Positions 53,815-63,220 of a stretch of DNA of 64,000 nt are shown one piece after another. The DNA is taken from positions 5,530,001 to 5,594,000 of the forward strand of contig NZ_CP033365.1 of assembly GCF_013170825.1 (NCBI RefSeq), written 5' to 3'. The position numbers and the translations under genes were made by a program. A model generated the notes under the pieces. The model was not told the DNA's origin. It made no database searches and saw only the letters and a list, made by a program, of their open reading frames with translations. The stretch is from Mesorhizobium sp. NZP2298. Its GTDB lineage: Bacteria > Pseudomonadota > Alphaproteobacteria > Rhizobiales > Rhizobiaceae. Within the stretch, counting starts at the first letter, position 1. Each line of letters begins with the position of its first letter.

Positions 53815-54951
53815 TCAGCGCAGCCGGCTGGCGTCGTCGGCCGAGGCGGACTGCTGCGCGATGCCGCCGGCGAGCTTCACCTTCAGATTCTCGGTCATGA
53901 ACTGTGTTCCGGCGGCGACCACGATATCGCCGGGATTCAGTCCTTCTGCGACACGCACGCCATCGGCGGCGAACTTGGCAACCTTCACCGGACGGGCATG
54001 GACGGTGTCGGCGCCACGATCGACGGTCCAGACGATCGACTGGCTATCTTTCTCAGCCAACGCGCTCAGCGGGATCGATACGAGTTGCTTTTCATTGGCC
54101 GCCGACGCCTCGATATTGGCAGTCATGCCGAGAAGCACGCGCTGGTCGTTGGGCAGGCTGACGCGGACAGCGAAGGTGCGCGACTGCGGATCCGCGCTGC
54201 CGGCAACCTCGCGAACCTTGCCGTCGAGCGTCAGTGTGTTGTCGGACCAGAAGCCGGCCTTGACTGACTTGCCCGGCTTGAACTCGGCGATCTCCATTTC
54301 CGGGACCGCGATCAGCACTTCCTTCTCGCCGTCGACCGCGACGGTGACCACTGGCGCACCGGAGCCGACCACCTGGCCGACATCGGCGTTCACGGCCGTG
54401 ACGATGCCGTCCTTGTCGGCCTTGAGGTCGGTATAGCCGACCTGGTTCTTGGCCTGTGCAAGCGACGAACGGGCGGAGTCGCGCGTGGCAACCGCCTGGT
54501 CATAGGTCAGCGTCGCCTGTTCGAGCTGCGATTTCGGTGAGAAGTTCTTGGCAAAAAGCTGCTCGGCGCGCTTGCGCGCAAGCTCTGTCGTCTCGACCTG
54601 CCGTTCGGCGGCATCGAGGGCTGCCTGCGCGCTCTTGACCGAAAGGTCGTAGTCGGTGGGATCGATGCGGGCAAGTACATCGCCCGGCGCCACGTGCTGG
54701 CCGATGTCGACAAGGCGCTCGGTGATCTTGCCGTTGACGCGGAAAGCCAGCGCGCTTTCGGTGCGGGCCCGCACCGAACCGGAGTAGGAGAGCGTGCGGG
54801 TGTCGTGCGCTTCTGCAATCTCGACAACCTTGACCGGGCGGATGATCTCCTTGACCTCGGCCTTCTCCTGGCTGCAGCCGGCGAGCGTGAGCCCTGCAAC
54901 GACCAGGCCCGCGACCGGCAACCGGCGGATGATGGAATTGGACAAGGACAT
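53815..54951 (-). CDS. RND efflux periplasmic adaptor, lipoprotein
   Basis: The protein has 378 residues with a lipoprotein signal peptide (LVVAGLTLAGCSQEKAE, lipid-modified Cys at about 26). Lipoyl, hairpin and barrel domains of the HlyD type follow (RIDPTDYDLSVKSAQAALDA, YTDLKADKDGIVTAVNADVG). It partners the pump encoded downstream. It is preceded by a TetR gene on the same strand with 48 bp between them, so regulator, adaptor and pump probably form one transcript. Confidence 0.93.
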   Translation of the reverse strand: MSLSNSIIRRLPVAGLVVAGLTLAGCSQEKAEVKEIIRPVKVVEIAEAHDTRTLSYSGSVRARTESALAFRVNGKITERLVDIGQHVAPGDVLARIDPTDYDLSVKSAQAALDAAERQVETTELARKRAEQLFAKNFSPKSQLEQATLTYDQAVATRDSARSSLAQAKNQVGYTDLKADKDGIVTAVNADVGQVVGSGAPVVTVAVDGEKEVLIAVPEMEIAEFKPGKSVKAGFWSDNTLTLDGKVREVAGSADPQSRTFAVRVSLPNDQRVLLGMTANIEASAANEKQLVSIPLSALAEKDSQSIVWTVDRGADTVHARPVKVAKFAADGVRVAEGLNPGDIVVAAGTQFMTENLKVKLAGGIAQQSASADDASRLR

Positions 54952-54999
54952 CGTGGTACTCCCGACTGGAGGCGGACTGTCGACACCGGCGACCGGCGT

Positions 55000-55605
55000 C
55001 TATTTCAAGGCTCTGATGGCGTAGTCGATAAGTTCGTCGGGCATTGCCCGGTTGGTCTTGGCAAGGCACTGCGCCACCATCTGCGGGTGGCAGAGAATGA
55101 CGGTGGCGGCGCCAAAGCAGCGCGAGGCGGCTTCGGGATCCTGCTCCCTGAACTCGCCGGTCTCGACGCCCTCGCGGATCACCTCGGCGAACAGGTCGTG
55201 AATGCTGTTGACGTGCTTGTCGATAACGCTCCAGTCGCGCTCGAGCGCGACGATGACCATCTCATGGACCTTCTGCTCGTCGAGCATGGTCTCGAGCGTC
55301 ATCTTGTACTGGGCGTGAATGTAGCGACGCAGCCGCTCCTCCGCGCTGAGCGGCAGGTGCATGATCTCGTAAGCCATCTTGTAGCTGGCGCCGAGCATCC
55401 GGCCGCAGACGGCTTGGTGGATTTCAACCTTGGAGGCGAAGAAACGGTATATGTTGGCCGGCGACATGCCGAGTTCGCGGGCGATGTCCGCGACATTCGT
55501 CTTGCCGTAGCCATAGTGCCGGAACAGGCGCTCGGCGCAGTCGAGAATGCGCGTCACATTCTCCTGCCTGGCGGCATCGACCACGATGTTGGCGGCTTCG
55601 GACAT
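55000..55605 (-). CDS. TetR-family transcriptional regulator
   Basis: The protein has 201 residues. The helix-turn-helix is at about 15-60 (RILDCAERLFRHYGYGKTNV, then ELGMSPANIYRFFASK), followed by a helical ligand-binding domain with YRFFASKVEIHQAVCGRM. A perfect inverted repeat lies just upstream of its start, so it very likely represses its own gene and the downstream efflux genes until an exported toxic ligand binds. Confidence 0.93.
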   Translation of the reverse strand: MSEAANIVVDAARQENVTRILDCAERLFRHYGYGKTNVADIARELGMSPANIYRFFASKVEIHQAVCGRMLGASYKMAYEIMHLPLSAEERLRRYIHAQYKMTLETMLDEQKVHEMVIVALERDWSVIDKHVNSIHDLFAEVIREGVETGEFREQDPEAASRCFGAATVILCHPQMVAQCLAKTNRAMPDELIDYAIRALK

Positions 55606-55618
55606 GGGTCCCTGTCGT

Positions 55619-55656
55619 TTTACGAGTGACGAATTTTAATTTTCGTCACTCGTAAA
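55619..55656. promoter_or_regulatory. TetR operator
   Basis: TTTACGAGTGACGAA at 55619-55633 and its exact reverse complement at 55642-55656 are separated by eight AT-only bases. This is a perfect 15-bp inverted repeat, 14 bp upstream of the TetR start. Confidence 0.8.
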
Positions 55657-55771
55657 TTGAAGAGAGGGAGATGTCAACGCGAAATCGACGTACGCGTATA
55701 ATTGGTGACAGATGGTGACAGTGGGCGGGTGCGACAACCGGCGCTCGCGATTGGGATCGGCCCCATGAATT

Positions 55772-55974
55772 CGTCATTCTAGGGCGCAGCGACGCAGCGC
55801 ACTCCCCAGGATCCATGCCGGGACGTCTGCCGAAGAATGAGACGGATCAAAGCGTTACGCGGATCAGCATCGACAGCCTGCGAAGAGCCGTTGGAGCACG
55901 GCCGCTAGGTCGCGGCATGGATCCCAGGGTTCCGCGACGTCGCTTCGCGACTGATCCACCCTAGGATAACCACG
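55772..55974. repeat. MITE-like palindromic repeat element of about 200 bp
   Basis: The ends are inverted: CGTCATTCTAGGG on the left, CCCTAGGATAACCACG on the right. Internally GGATCCATGCCG (55809-55820) and CGGCATGGATCC (55913-55924) are exact reverse complements. It fills the gap between the TetR and acyl-CoA synthetase genes and has no coding content. The pattern resembles repeats common in Mesorhizobium genomes. Confidence 0.7.
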
Positions 55975-56026
55975 TCAGGCAGGTCCGCGACAAATTGTCG
56001 AGGCCATGGCAAGAATGACGGTGCAG

Positions 56027-57667
56027 CTACGTCCCCTTGGCCATCTCCCGGAGCCGGAACTTCTGGATCTTGCCCGTCGACGTCTTCGGTATCTCCGCAA
56101 ATATCACCGCTTTCGGCACTTTGAAGCGGGCAAGCAGCGCACGGCAATGCTCGATGATCTCGGCCTCGGTCGCGGTCTTGCCGGGCTTCAGTTCGACATA
56201 GGCCACGGGCACCTCACCCCACTTGTCATCATGACGCGCCACCACGCCACAAGAGGCAACGGATGGGTGTTTGTAGAGTGCGTCCTCGACCTCGATCGAG
56301 GAAATGTTCTCGCCACCCGAGATGATGATGTCCTTGGAACGGTCCTTGAGCTGGATGTAGCCGTCGGGATGCATGACGCCGAGATCACCCGAGTGGAACC
56401 AGCCGCCGGCGAAGGCATCGTCGCTTGCCTTGCGGTTCTTCAGATAACCCTTCATGACGATGTTGCCGCGGAACATGACCTCGCCGATCGTCTCTCCGTC
56501 GGGCGGCGTCGTCTGCATCGTCTCGGGATGCATGACGGTCAGCCCTTCGAGTGCTGCGTAGCGGACCCCCTGCCGTGCCTTCTTGGCGCTGCGCTCGCCT
56601 TTTGCCAGACCGTCCCATTCACCGTGCCATTCGTTGACCACGGCCGGACCATAGGTCTCGGTCAGGCCGTAGAGGTGGGTGACGGCAAAGCCGGCATCGG
56701 CCATGCCCGACAGCACGGCTTCCGGCGGCGGAGCGGCCGCGGTGTTGAAGGTCACGATCTGCGGGAACTCACGCTTGTCCTCGTCCCTGGCGTTGATCAG
56801 CACCGACATCACGACCGGCGCGCCACACAGATGGGTAACGCCATGATCGGCGATGGCGTCGTAGATCGGCTTCGGCCGCACCCAGCGCAGGCAGACATGG
56901 GTGCCGGCCTGGACGGCGAGCGTCCACGGAAAACACCAGCCGTTGCAATGGAACATCGGCAGCGTCCAGAGATAGACGGCGTGCTTGGCCATGCCGGCAT
57001 GGATGGTGTTGGTGTAGGCCATCAGCGCCGCCCCGCGATGGTGGTAGACGACGCCCTTGGGATTGCCTGTCGTGCCGGAGGTGTAGTTGAGCGAGATGGC
57101 GTCCCATTCATCGTCGGGCATCGACCAGGCGAAGTCCTCGTCGCCGCCGGCGACAAAGTCCTCATAGTCTGATGCGCCGATCCGCTCGCCTTTCGGATAG
57201 GGCGCGTCGGCGGCGTATTCGGGATCGTCGTAGTCGATGACCAGCGGCTTGACCTTGGCCAGATCAAGCGCCTGCCGGACGACACCCGAGAATTCACGAT
57301 CGACGATCAGCGCCTTGGTCTCGGCATGGTCGAGTTGGAAGGCGATGATCGCGGCGTCAAGGCGGGTGTTGAGCGAATGCAGCACCGCCTTGGTCATCGG
57401 CACGCCAAAATGCGCCTCCAGCATTGGCGGCGTGTTGGACAACATGACGGTGACCGTGTCGCCCTTGCCGATGCCGCGCTTCTGAAGCGCCGAGGCGAGC
57501 TTCAGCGAGCGGCGCCAGAATTCGCGATAGGAGATGCGCTGGCCGCCATGGATGATGGCGATATGATCAGGATAGGTCTTTGCGGCGCGCTCCAGATAGG
57601 TAAGCGGCGTCAGCGGCTGGTGGTTGGCGGCGTTCCTGTCGAGATCCTGTTCGTAGGGATTGCCCAT
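56027..57667 (-). CDS. Acyl-CoA synthetase (AMP-forming, ANL superfamily)
   Basis: The protein has 546 residues. The P-loop-like motif YTSGTTGNPKG is at about 192-202, followed by YGLTETYGP, GGWFHSGDLG, DRSKDIIISGGENI and the C-terminal catalytic lysine in PKTSTGKIQK. It activates a medium-chain or aromatic carboxylate to its CoA thioester. The sequence also resembles DmdB-type methylmercaptopropionate-CoA ligases, but context gives no support for DMSP use. It stands alone between a repeat and a divergent regulator gene. Confidence 0.92.
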   Translation of the reverse strand: MGNPYEQDLDRNAANHQPLTPLTYLERAAKTYPDHIAIIHGGQRISYREFWRRSLKLASALQKRGIGKGDTVTVMLSNTPPMLEAHFGVPMTKAVLHSLNTRLDAAIIAFQLDHAETKALIVDREFSGVVRQALDLAKVKPLVIDYDDPEYAADAPYPKGERIGASDYEDFVAGGDEDFAWSMPDDEWDAISLNYTSGTTGNPKGVVYHHRGAALMAYTNTIHAGMAKHAVYLWTLPMFHCNGWCFPWTLAVQAGTHVCLRWVRPKPIYDAIADHGVTHLCGAPVVMSVLINARDEDKREFPQIVTFNTAAAPPPEAVLSGMADAGFAVTHLYGLTETYGPAVVNEWHGEWDGLAKGERSAKKARQGVRYAALEGLTVMHPETMQTTPPDGETIGEVMFRGNIVMKGYLKNRKASDDAFAGGWFHSGDLGVMHPDGYIQLKDRSKDIIISGGENISSIEVEDALYKHPSVASCGVVARHDDKWGEVPVAYVELKPGKTATEAEIIEHCRALLARFKVPKAVIFAEIPKTSTGKIQKFRLREMAKGT

Positions 57668-57869
57668 CCCGTTCTCCCCAAAGTTCTTTTCGAGCTTTCT
57701 AACCTCAGGACTCTCGTCAGGCCATCCCCCCGGATGGCCGAAAATGCTATGCTATCCAGGCTTTGTAGAATGGCGATCCCGGATAAACCTCGCCCAGAGA
57801 CGATCGTGTCCCCGCATCCGAATTTGACTTTTGTCGAGAGCCGTGACTAATGTCAGCCGAGGAGACGGC

Positions 57870-58835
57870 ATGGCGATCCGACCGGCAGAACAGCTCATTC
57901 ACAAGGCCGCCTGGCTCTACTACGCGCATGGCCTGCGGCAGGACCAGGTTGCGAGCCAGCTTAACATTTCCCGTGCTTCGGTGGCCATGTATCTGCGCAA
58001 GGCGCGCGAGACGGGCATCGTCAACATCTCGACCTCGACGCAGCTGTTCACCGATGATGTCATGGCGCGCAAGCTCGAGGACGCGCTGGGCCTCGACGCC
58101 GTCTGGATCGCGCCGGAGAACGGCCATATCCCGGACCCTTCGATTGACATCGCCGTGCTGGCGGCGAGCGTCTTTCTGGAACTGGTCAAGAAGGGTGACC
58201 GCATCGGCGTTGCCTGGGGCCGCACCGTCTACATGATCGCCGACATCATGTCCTATGCCGACCTGCAGGATGTCACGGTGGTGCAGCTCTGCGGCAATCT
58301 CGGCGCGCCCTACTCCTATCGGCCCGACCAGTGCACCATGGAAATCGCGCGCCGGCTCAACGCCAAGGGGTTGAACTTCTATGCGCCGCTGGTGCTGTCG
58401 ACGGAAGAGCTGGCGCGCGCGCTGCGGGACGAACCGGTGATCCGCGAGCAGTTGTCGGGTATCAAGGACTGCGATCTCGCGCTTTACTCGGTCGGCGCGG
58501 TCGACGCCGAGAGCCATCTGGTCAAATGCGGCGCGCTGACACCGGGCGAGATGGCGGAGTTGCGCAGCCGAGGTGCCGAGGGCGTCATTGCCGGGCAGAT
58601 CATCGACGCCGAGGGCAAGGTGCTCGACTGCAGCTACAACCGCCGGGTGATCTCCGCCGAGCTTGCCTCGCTGCGCGCCATCGCCAGGCGGCTGATGGTG
58701 GTGCAGGAGGACAGCAAGTTCGAACCGCTGCTCGCGGCGATCGCCGGCGGGCTTTGCACACATCTCGTGGTCGGCGCGCATATGGCGCAGCGGCTGCTCG
58801 ATCATGCCGGAGCGGCAACCCAAAAGGCATCCTGA
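57870..58835 (+). CDS. SorC/DeoR-type sugar-binding transcriptional regulator
   Basis: The protein has 321 residues from ATG 57870, preceded by GAGGAGACGGC. An N-terminal helix-turn-helix (LYYAHGLRQDQVASQLNISR) is followed by a large phosphosugar-binding domain (RIGVAWGRTVYMIADIM, VVQLCGNLGAPYSY). It lies 86 bp upstream of the aldolase/dehydrogenase gene, so it is likely the local regulator with a phosphorylated sugar or polyol as effector. Confidence 0.92.
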   Translation: MAIRPAEQLIHKAAWLYYAHGLRQDQVASQLNISRASVAMYLRKARETGIVNISTSTQLFTDDVMARKLEDALGLDAVWIAPENGHIPDPSIDIAVLAASVFLELVKKGDRIGVAWGRTVYMIADIMSYADLQDVTVVQLCGNLGAPYSYRPDQCTMEIARRLNAKGLNFYAPLVLSTEELARALRDEPVIREQLSGIKDCDLALYSVGAVDAESHLVKCGALTPGEMAELRSRGAEGVIAGQIIDAEGKVLDCSYNRRVISAELASLRAIARRLMVVQEDSKFEPLLAAIAGGLCTHLVVGAHMAQRLLDHAGAATQKAS

Positions 58836-58921
58836 ATAAGCAATCTTTCGCCGGCGCATTGTCATCAAGGCGTCGCGGCATTCCTGTTCACCACCCAAGA
58901 CAGCAACTGGACGAAGCGAAC

Positions 58922-60976
58922 ATGAAGAACCTGTGGAACGACGAAGCGGCGGAGAAACTTGTTGCCGACTATGCCAAGAAGGGCGTCGGCCGCGACCTGG
59001 CCTTGCGCGTCTACACCACGCGGCTGCTGGGCGGTGTGCCGCAGCTGGTGCTGCATGGCGGCGGCAACACTTCCTGCAAGATCAAGGCGACCGACCTCGT
59101 CGGCGATAAATGGGACGTGCTCTGCGTCAAGGGCAGCGGCTGGGACATGGCCGTCATCGAGCCGCAAGGCCTGCCGGCGGTCAAGATGGGCGCCCTGCTC
59201 AAGGCGCGCGCGCTGGACAAGCTCTCCGACGAGGACATGGTGGCGCTGCAGCGGGCGAACCTGATCGATCCGTCCTCCCCCAATCCCTCGGTCGAAACTT
59301 TGCTGCATGCCTTCCTGCCGCACAAATTCGTCGACCACACCCATTCGACCGCGATCCTGGCCATCGTGGACCAGGAAGACTCGAAGCCGCTGGTGAAGAC
59401 CGTCTTCGGCAGCAAGATGGGCTACGTGCCCTACATCATGCCAGGCTTCGACCTTGCCAAGGCGGCGGCCGACGTTTTCGATGCCGACCCGACCGTTGAA
59501 GGCCTGATCCTCGACAAGCACGGCATCTTCACCTTCGGCGACGACGCCAGGCAGGCCTATGACCGGATGATCCACTATGTGAATGTCGCCGAGGACTATG
59601 TGGCCAAGCATGCCAAGCCGAAGGCGGCGAAGGCCGCGCTACCGGCAAAGCTCGCGACACCGGCCTCCATCGCGCCGATGCTGCGCGGCGCCGTCGCGGT
59701 GTCGCGCGGCGAAGGCCGTTTTGACCGCATGATCTCCGACTTCCGCACCTCGGACGCGATCGTCGATTTCATCAACTCGGCCGCGATCGCCGACTATGCC
59801 GGACGCGGCGTGTCGACACCCGACCTGTCGATCCGCATCAAGACCGGCCCGATGGCGGTGCCGGCGCCCGATGCCGACAAGGCCGGCGACTACAAGGCCG
59901 TCATCAAGAGCCATGTCGACGCCTTCGCCAAGGATTATCGCGCCTATTTCGAGACCAATGACGCGCTCGACGACGTCAAGCGCATCATGCTCGACCCGAT
60001 GCCGCGCCTGACGCTGGTGCCGGGCCTCGGCATGTTCGGCCATGGCCGCACGCTGAAGGATGCCAAGATCGCCTCCGACGTTGGCGAAATGTGGATCGAG
60101 GCGGTGCGCGGCGCGGAAGCGGTCGGCCGGTTCCATCCGCTGTCCAAGGCTGATCTGTTCCCGCTGGAATACTGGTCCCTCGAACAGGCCAAGCTTGCCT
60201 CCAACAAGCCGAAGCCGCTGACTGGCCAAGTGGTGCTGATCACCGGCGGCGCCGGCGCGATCGGGGCGGCGACCGCAAAACTGTTCGCCGAGAATGGCGC
60301 CCATGCCGTCGTTGTCGATCTCGATGCCGACAAGGCTGCTGATGCCGCCAAGAAGGCCGGCAACAATTCGATCGGCGTCGCCGCCGACATCACCGATCCG
60401 GCCCAACTGCGTGCCGCCTTCGACAAAGCGGTTGCCGTCTTCGGCGGCATCGACATCCTGGTCTCCAACGCGGGGGCGGCCTGGGAAGGGCGGATCGGCG
60501 AACTCGATGATGCGCTTCTGCGCAAGAGCTTCGAGCTCAATTTCTTCGCCCACCAATCGGCGGCGCAGAACGCGGTGCGCATCATGCTCGAACAGGGCAC
60601 GGGCGGGGCGCTTTTGTTCAACACCTCCAAGCAGGCGGTGAACCCCGGCCCGAAATTCGGCGCCTATGGCGTACCGAAGGCGGCGACTTTGTTCCTGTCC
60701 AGGCAATATGCGCTCGACTACGGCGCCCACGGCATCCGCTCCAACGCCGTCAACGCCGATCGCATCCGGTCCGGCCTTCTGACCGACGCCATGATCGCCA
60801 GCCGCTCCGGCGCGCGCGGCGTCTCGGAGAAGGAGTACATGTCCGGCAATCTGCTCGGCCAGGAAGTGACCGCACAGGACGTGGCTCAGGCCTTCCTGCA
60901 TCACGCGCTGGCCGAACGCACCACCGCTGATGTGACGACCGTCGACGGCGGCAACATCGCGGCGGCGCTGCGGTAG
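58922..60976 (+). CDS. Fusion of class II aldolase and short-chain dehydrogenase
   Basis: The protein has 684 residues from ATG 58922. Residues about 1-250 form an aldolase/adducin domain (LHGGGNTSCK, then zinc-type histidines in KFVDHTHSTAI and LDKHGIFTFGDD). A linker of about 170 residues follows. From about 430 comes an SDR domain with TGGAGAIGAATA, SNAGAAWEG and catalytic AYGVPK. Such fusions (RhaD/short-chain dehydrogenase type) process sugar phosphates such as rhamnulose-1-phosphate. The aldehyde product may be oxidised by the same protein. The exact sugar is not readable. Confidence 0.9.
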   Translation: MKNLWNDEAAEKLVADYAKKGVGRDLALRVYTTRLLGGVPQLVLHGGGNTSCKIKATDLVGDKWDVLCVKGSGWDMAVIEPQGLPAVKMGALLKARALDKLSDEDMVALQRANLIDPSSPNPSVETLLHAFLPHKFVDHTHSTAILAIVDQEDSKPLVKTVFGSKMGYVPYIMPGFDLAKAAADVFDADPTVEGLILDKHGIFTFGDDARQAYDRMIHYVNVAEDYVAKHAKPKAAKAALPAKLATPASIAPMLRGAVAVSRGEGRFDRMISDFRTSDAIVDFINSAAIADYAGRGVSTPDLSIRIKTGPMAVPAPDADKAGDYKAVIKSHVDAFAKDYRAYFETNDALDDVKRIMLDPMPRLTLVPGLGMFGHGRTLKDAKIASDVGEMWIEAVRGAEAVGRFHPLSKADLFPLEYWSLEQAKLASNKPKPLTGQVVLITGGAGAIGAATAKLFAENGAHAVVVDLDADKAADAAKKAGNNSIGVAADITDPAQLRAAFDKAVAVFGGIDILVSNAGAAWEGRIGELDDALLRKSFELNFFAHQSAAQNAVRIMLEQGTGGALLFNTSKQAVNPGPKFGAYGVPKAATLFLSRQYALDYGAHGIRSNAVNADRIRSGLLTDAMIASRSGARGVSEKEYMSGNLLGQEVTAQDVAQAFLHHALAERTTADVTTVDGGNIAAALR

Positions 60977-60995
60977 GCATTTCCGACTGACAACA

Positions 60996-61023
60996 AAAAG
61001 GGCGGCTCACGGGCCGCCCTTTT
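60996..61023. terminator. Strong bidirectional terminator
   Basis: A perfect 11-bp stem (AAAAGGGCGGC / GCCGCCCTTTT) with a 6-base loop has A-runs and T-runs on both sides. It separates the convergent aldolase fusion and sugar-binding protein genes. Confidence 0.9.
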
Positions 61024-61043
61024 CATATCTGTCGTGACGACCC

Positions 61044-62096
61044 TTACTTGGCGTTCGGGTTCGGCATCCAGGCCGGCATGGCGACATCGGCATGGGCGAA
61101 CTGCGGCAGCTTGGCCGACAGGTCTTCCATGTTCTTGATGTCCTTGTCGATCAGTTCCTTCTGGGTGATCAGCGTCGGCGGCACGATGACGTTGTGGCCG
61201 GGGTCCTCACCGGCGAGCAGCTGTGCCAGAGCGCGCACCGAGACCTGGCCGACAACGGCCGGGTTGGTCGCCGCGGTCGCAGCCCAGGCGCTGTCGGGCT
61301 CGCGCATCGCCGCGATATCCGAAGTCGAGATATCGGCCGAATAGATCTTGATGCCCTTGTTCAGGCCGGCTTCGTCGACGGCGATCTTCACGCCCTTGGC
61401 GAATTCGTCATAGGGGGCAAACATCACCTTGATATCGGGATGAGCCGACAGCACCGAACGAGCCTGGTTGGCGACGGAGTTGGCGATCGGGTTGTCGAGC
61501 GTGCCGAACATGGCCACTTCCTTGATGCCCGAATACTTCTTCTTCACATCGACCCAGGTCTCGTTGCGGCGGTCGAGCGGCGCGATGCCGGCGACATAGA
61601 CATAGCCGGCGTTCCAGCTCTCGCCATTGTCCTTGACCGCCTGCTCGAGCGCGAGGCGGGCAAGGTCTTTGTCCGACTGTTCGATCTGCGGGATCTTCGG
61701 ATTTTCTACATTGACGTCGAAGGCTACCACCTTGATGCCGGCGTCAACGGCGCGCTGCGCGGCGTCCTTCATCGATTCCGTCAGCCCGTGCTGGATGATG
61801 ATGCCCTGCACGCCGAGCGCGATCGCCTGGTCGACCATGTCGGACTGAAGGGCGGCGTCCTGGCGGCTGTCGAGCACGCGCAGGTCGATGCCGAGCGCTT
61901 TCGACTGCGCCTCGACGCCCGAGAGATAGGCCTGGAAGAAGTCGCCGGTCGAGAGATAGCGCACCAGCGCGATCTTGACGCCGGGCTTGTCGAACGGCGC
62001 TGGCTTGTCCGCGCCAAAAGCCGGCACCTGCATCAGCATGGTTGCGCCGGCCAGCCCGAGCGCCACCTTCCCCAGAAGTCTTCTTGTGATGTTCAC
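61044..62096 (-). CDS. Sugar ABC transporter periplasmic binding protein (ribose family)
   Basis: The protein has about 350 residues from GTG 62096, with GGAGGAAAACAAG upstream. A GTG at 62111 is less likely. The signal has an arginine pair (MNITRRLLGKVALGLAGATM) that could be Tat-type. The mature protein has the two-lobe periplasmic-binding-protein fold of RbsB relatives (GVQGIIIQHGLTESMKDAA, KVVAFDVNVENPKI, MFAPYDEFAKGVKIAV). Together with the next two genes it forms a complete importer. The cargo presumably feeds the aldolase fusion. Confidence 0.93.
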   Translation of the reverse strand: MNITRRLLGKVALGLAGATMLMQVPAFGADKPAPFDKPGVKIALVRYLSTGDFFQAYLSGVEAQSKALGIDLRVLDSRQDAALQSDMVDQAIALGVQGIIIQHGLTESMKDAAQRAVDAGIKVVAFDVNVENPKIPQIEQSDKDLARLALEQAVKDNGESWNAGYVYVAGIAPLDRRNETWVDVKKKYSGIKEVAMFGTLDNPIANSVANQARSVLSAHPDIKVMFAPYDEFAKGVKIAVDEAGLNKGIKIYSADISTSDIAAMREPDSAWAATAATNPAVVGQVSVRALAQLLAGEDPGHNVIVPPTLITQKELIDKDIKNMEDLSAKLPQFAHADVAMPAWMPNPNAK

Positions 62097-62143
62097 CTTG
62101 TTTTCCTCCACTCTGTTGAGCCCAAAATCCTATCCGGCCGAAA

Positions 62144-63139
62144 CTATCTACGGCCCCTGCCCGACAAGGCAAAGGTGAAGACAAGGGCGACGACCAGAAC
62201 CACGCCCTTGACGAAATCCTGCGTGTAGTAAGGCGCGTTCATCATCGTCAGGCCTTGCAGCAGGATGCCGACGAACAGCGCGCCGACAGCGGTGCCGAAG
62301 GCGTTCGGCTTGGCGGCGCCAAGCACCGCGTAGCCGATCAGCGCCGCGGCGACCGCATCGAGCAGCAAATTATTACCCGAGGCGATATCGCCGCGTCCAA
62401 GCCGAGCCGCGAGCAAAATGCCGCCGATCGAGGCAAAAACTCCTGAAATAACGTAGGCCCAGATCTTGTATGCCTTGACAGGCGCACCGGCGAGTTCAGC
62501 GGCGCGCTCATTGGAGCCCACGGCATACATCATGCGACCAAAGCGGGTGTATTCGAGGAAGAACCAGATCACCACGGCCAACACCAGCAGCACGACAACC
62601 GACACCGGAATGAGGTTCGGGATGAAGAAGTCGAAGCGGTGGCGGCCGAGTGCCAGGAAGGCGGCGCCGAACTTGCCATTGGCGACCGAACCGTCGGGCA
62701 TGGTCATGCCGGTGGCGATCGAGCGGCCCTCGGTCGGAATGCGCTGCAAGCCGACAAGCAGGAACATCATGCCGAGCGTGGCGAGCAGATCCGGCACGCG
62801 CATATAGACGATCAGCCAGCCATTGATCAGGCCGACAATGGCGCCGATGAGCAGACAGACGACCACGGCGACGACGGCATTCTGCTCCAGCACCACCATG
62901 ACATAGGCAGCTGCCATCATGGCCGATGTGGCGACCGAGCCGATCGACAGGTCGAAGCCGCCGACAACCAGCGTGGCGGTCACACCAAGCGCCAGCACGC
63001 CGGTGATGGCCACGGACTGGAAGATGAAGACGGCACTTTGCGGCGAGACGAAACCGTCGGCCGCGATCGCGAAATAGGCGACGAGCCCGACCAGCAGGAC
63101 GATGAATCCGTAGCGGATTGCGTAGTCGCGAAGCGTCAT
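62144..63139 (-). CDS. Sugar ABC transporter permease (RbsC-like)
   Basis: The protein has 331 residues and about nine or ten membrane helices, with the typical segments ATLVVGGFDLSIGSVATSAM, GLINGWLIVYMRVPDLLATLG and SGVFASIGGILLAARLGRGD. It is the membrane channel of the importer, 48 bp upstream of the binding protein gene on the same strand. Confidence 0.94.
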   Translation of the reverse strand: MTLRDYAIRYGFIVLLVGLVAYFAIAADGFVSPQSAVFIFQSVAITGVLALGVTATLVVGGFDLSIGSVATSAMMAAAYVMVVLEQNAVVAVVVCLLIGAIVGLINGWLIVYMRVPDLLATLGMMFLLVGLQRIPTEGRSIATGMTMPDGSVANGKFGAAFLALGRHRFDFFIPNLIPVSVVVLLVLAVVIWFFLEYTRFGRMMYAVGSNERAAELAGAPVKAYKIWAYVISGVFASIGGILLAARLGRGDIASGNNLLLDAVAAALIGYAVLGAAKPNAFGTAVGALFVGILLQGLTMMNAPYYTQDFVKGVVLVVALVFTFALSGRGRR

Positions 63140-63220
63140 TCAGCGCACCCCGGCGCCGCTGCCCACTTTACCCAACTCGAACCCATAATCTCTCCATTCC
63201 AATTCTATCGACCGTCACGC

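Noticed and set aside
50415..53900. A 1161-codon open frame on the plus strand opposite the RND pump gene
   Set aside because: It mirrors the GC-rich codon pattern of the pump gene, which matches its family end to end. The antisense product is Arg/His/Asp-rich and resembles nothing.
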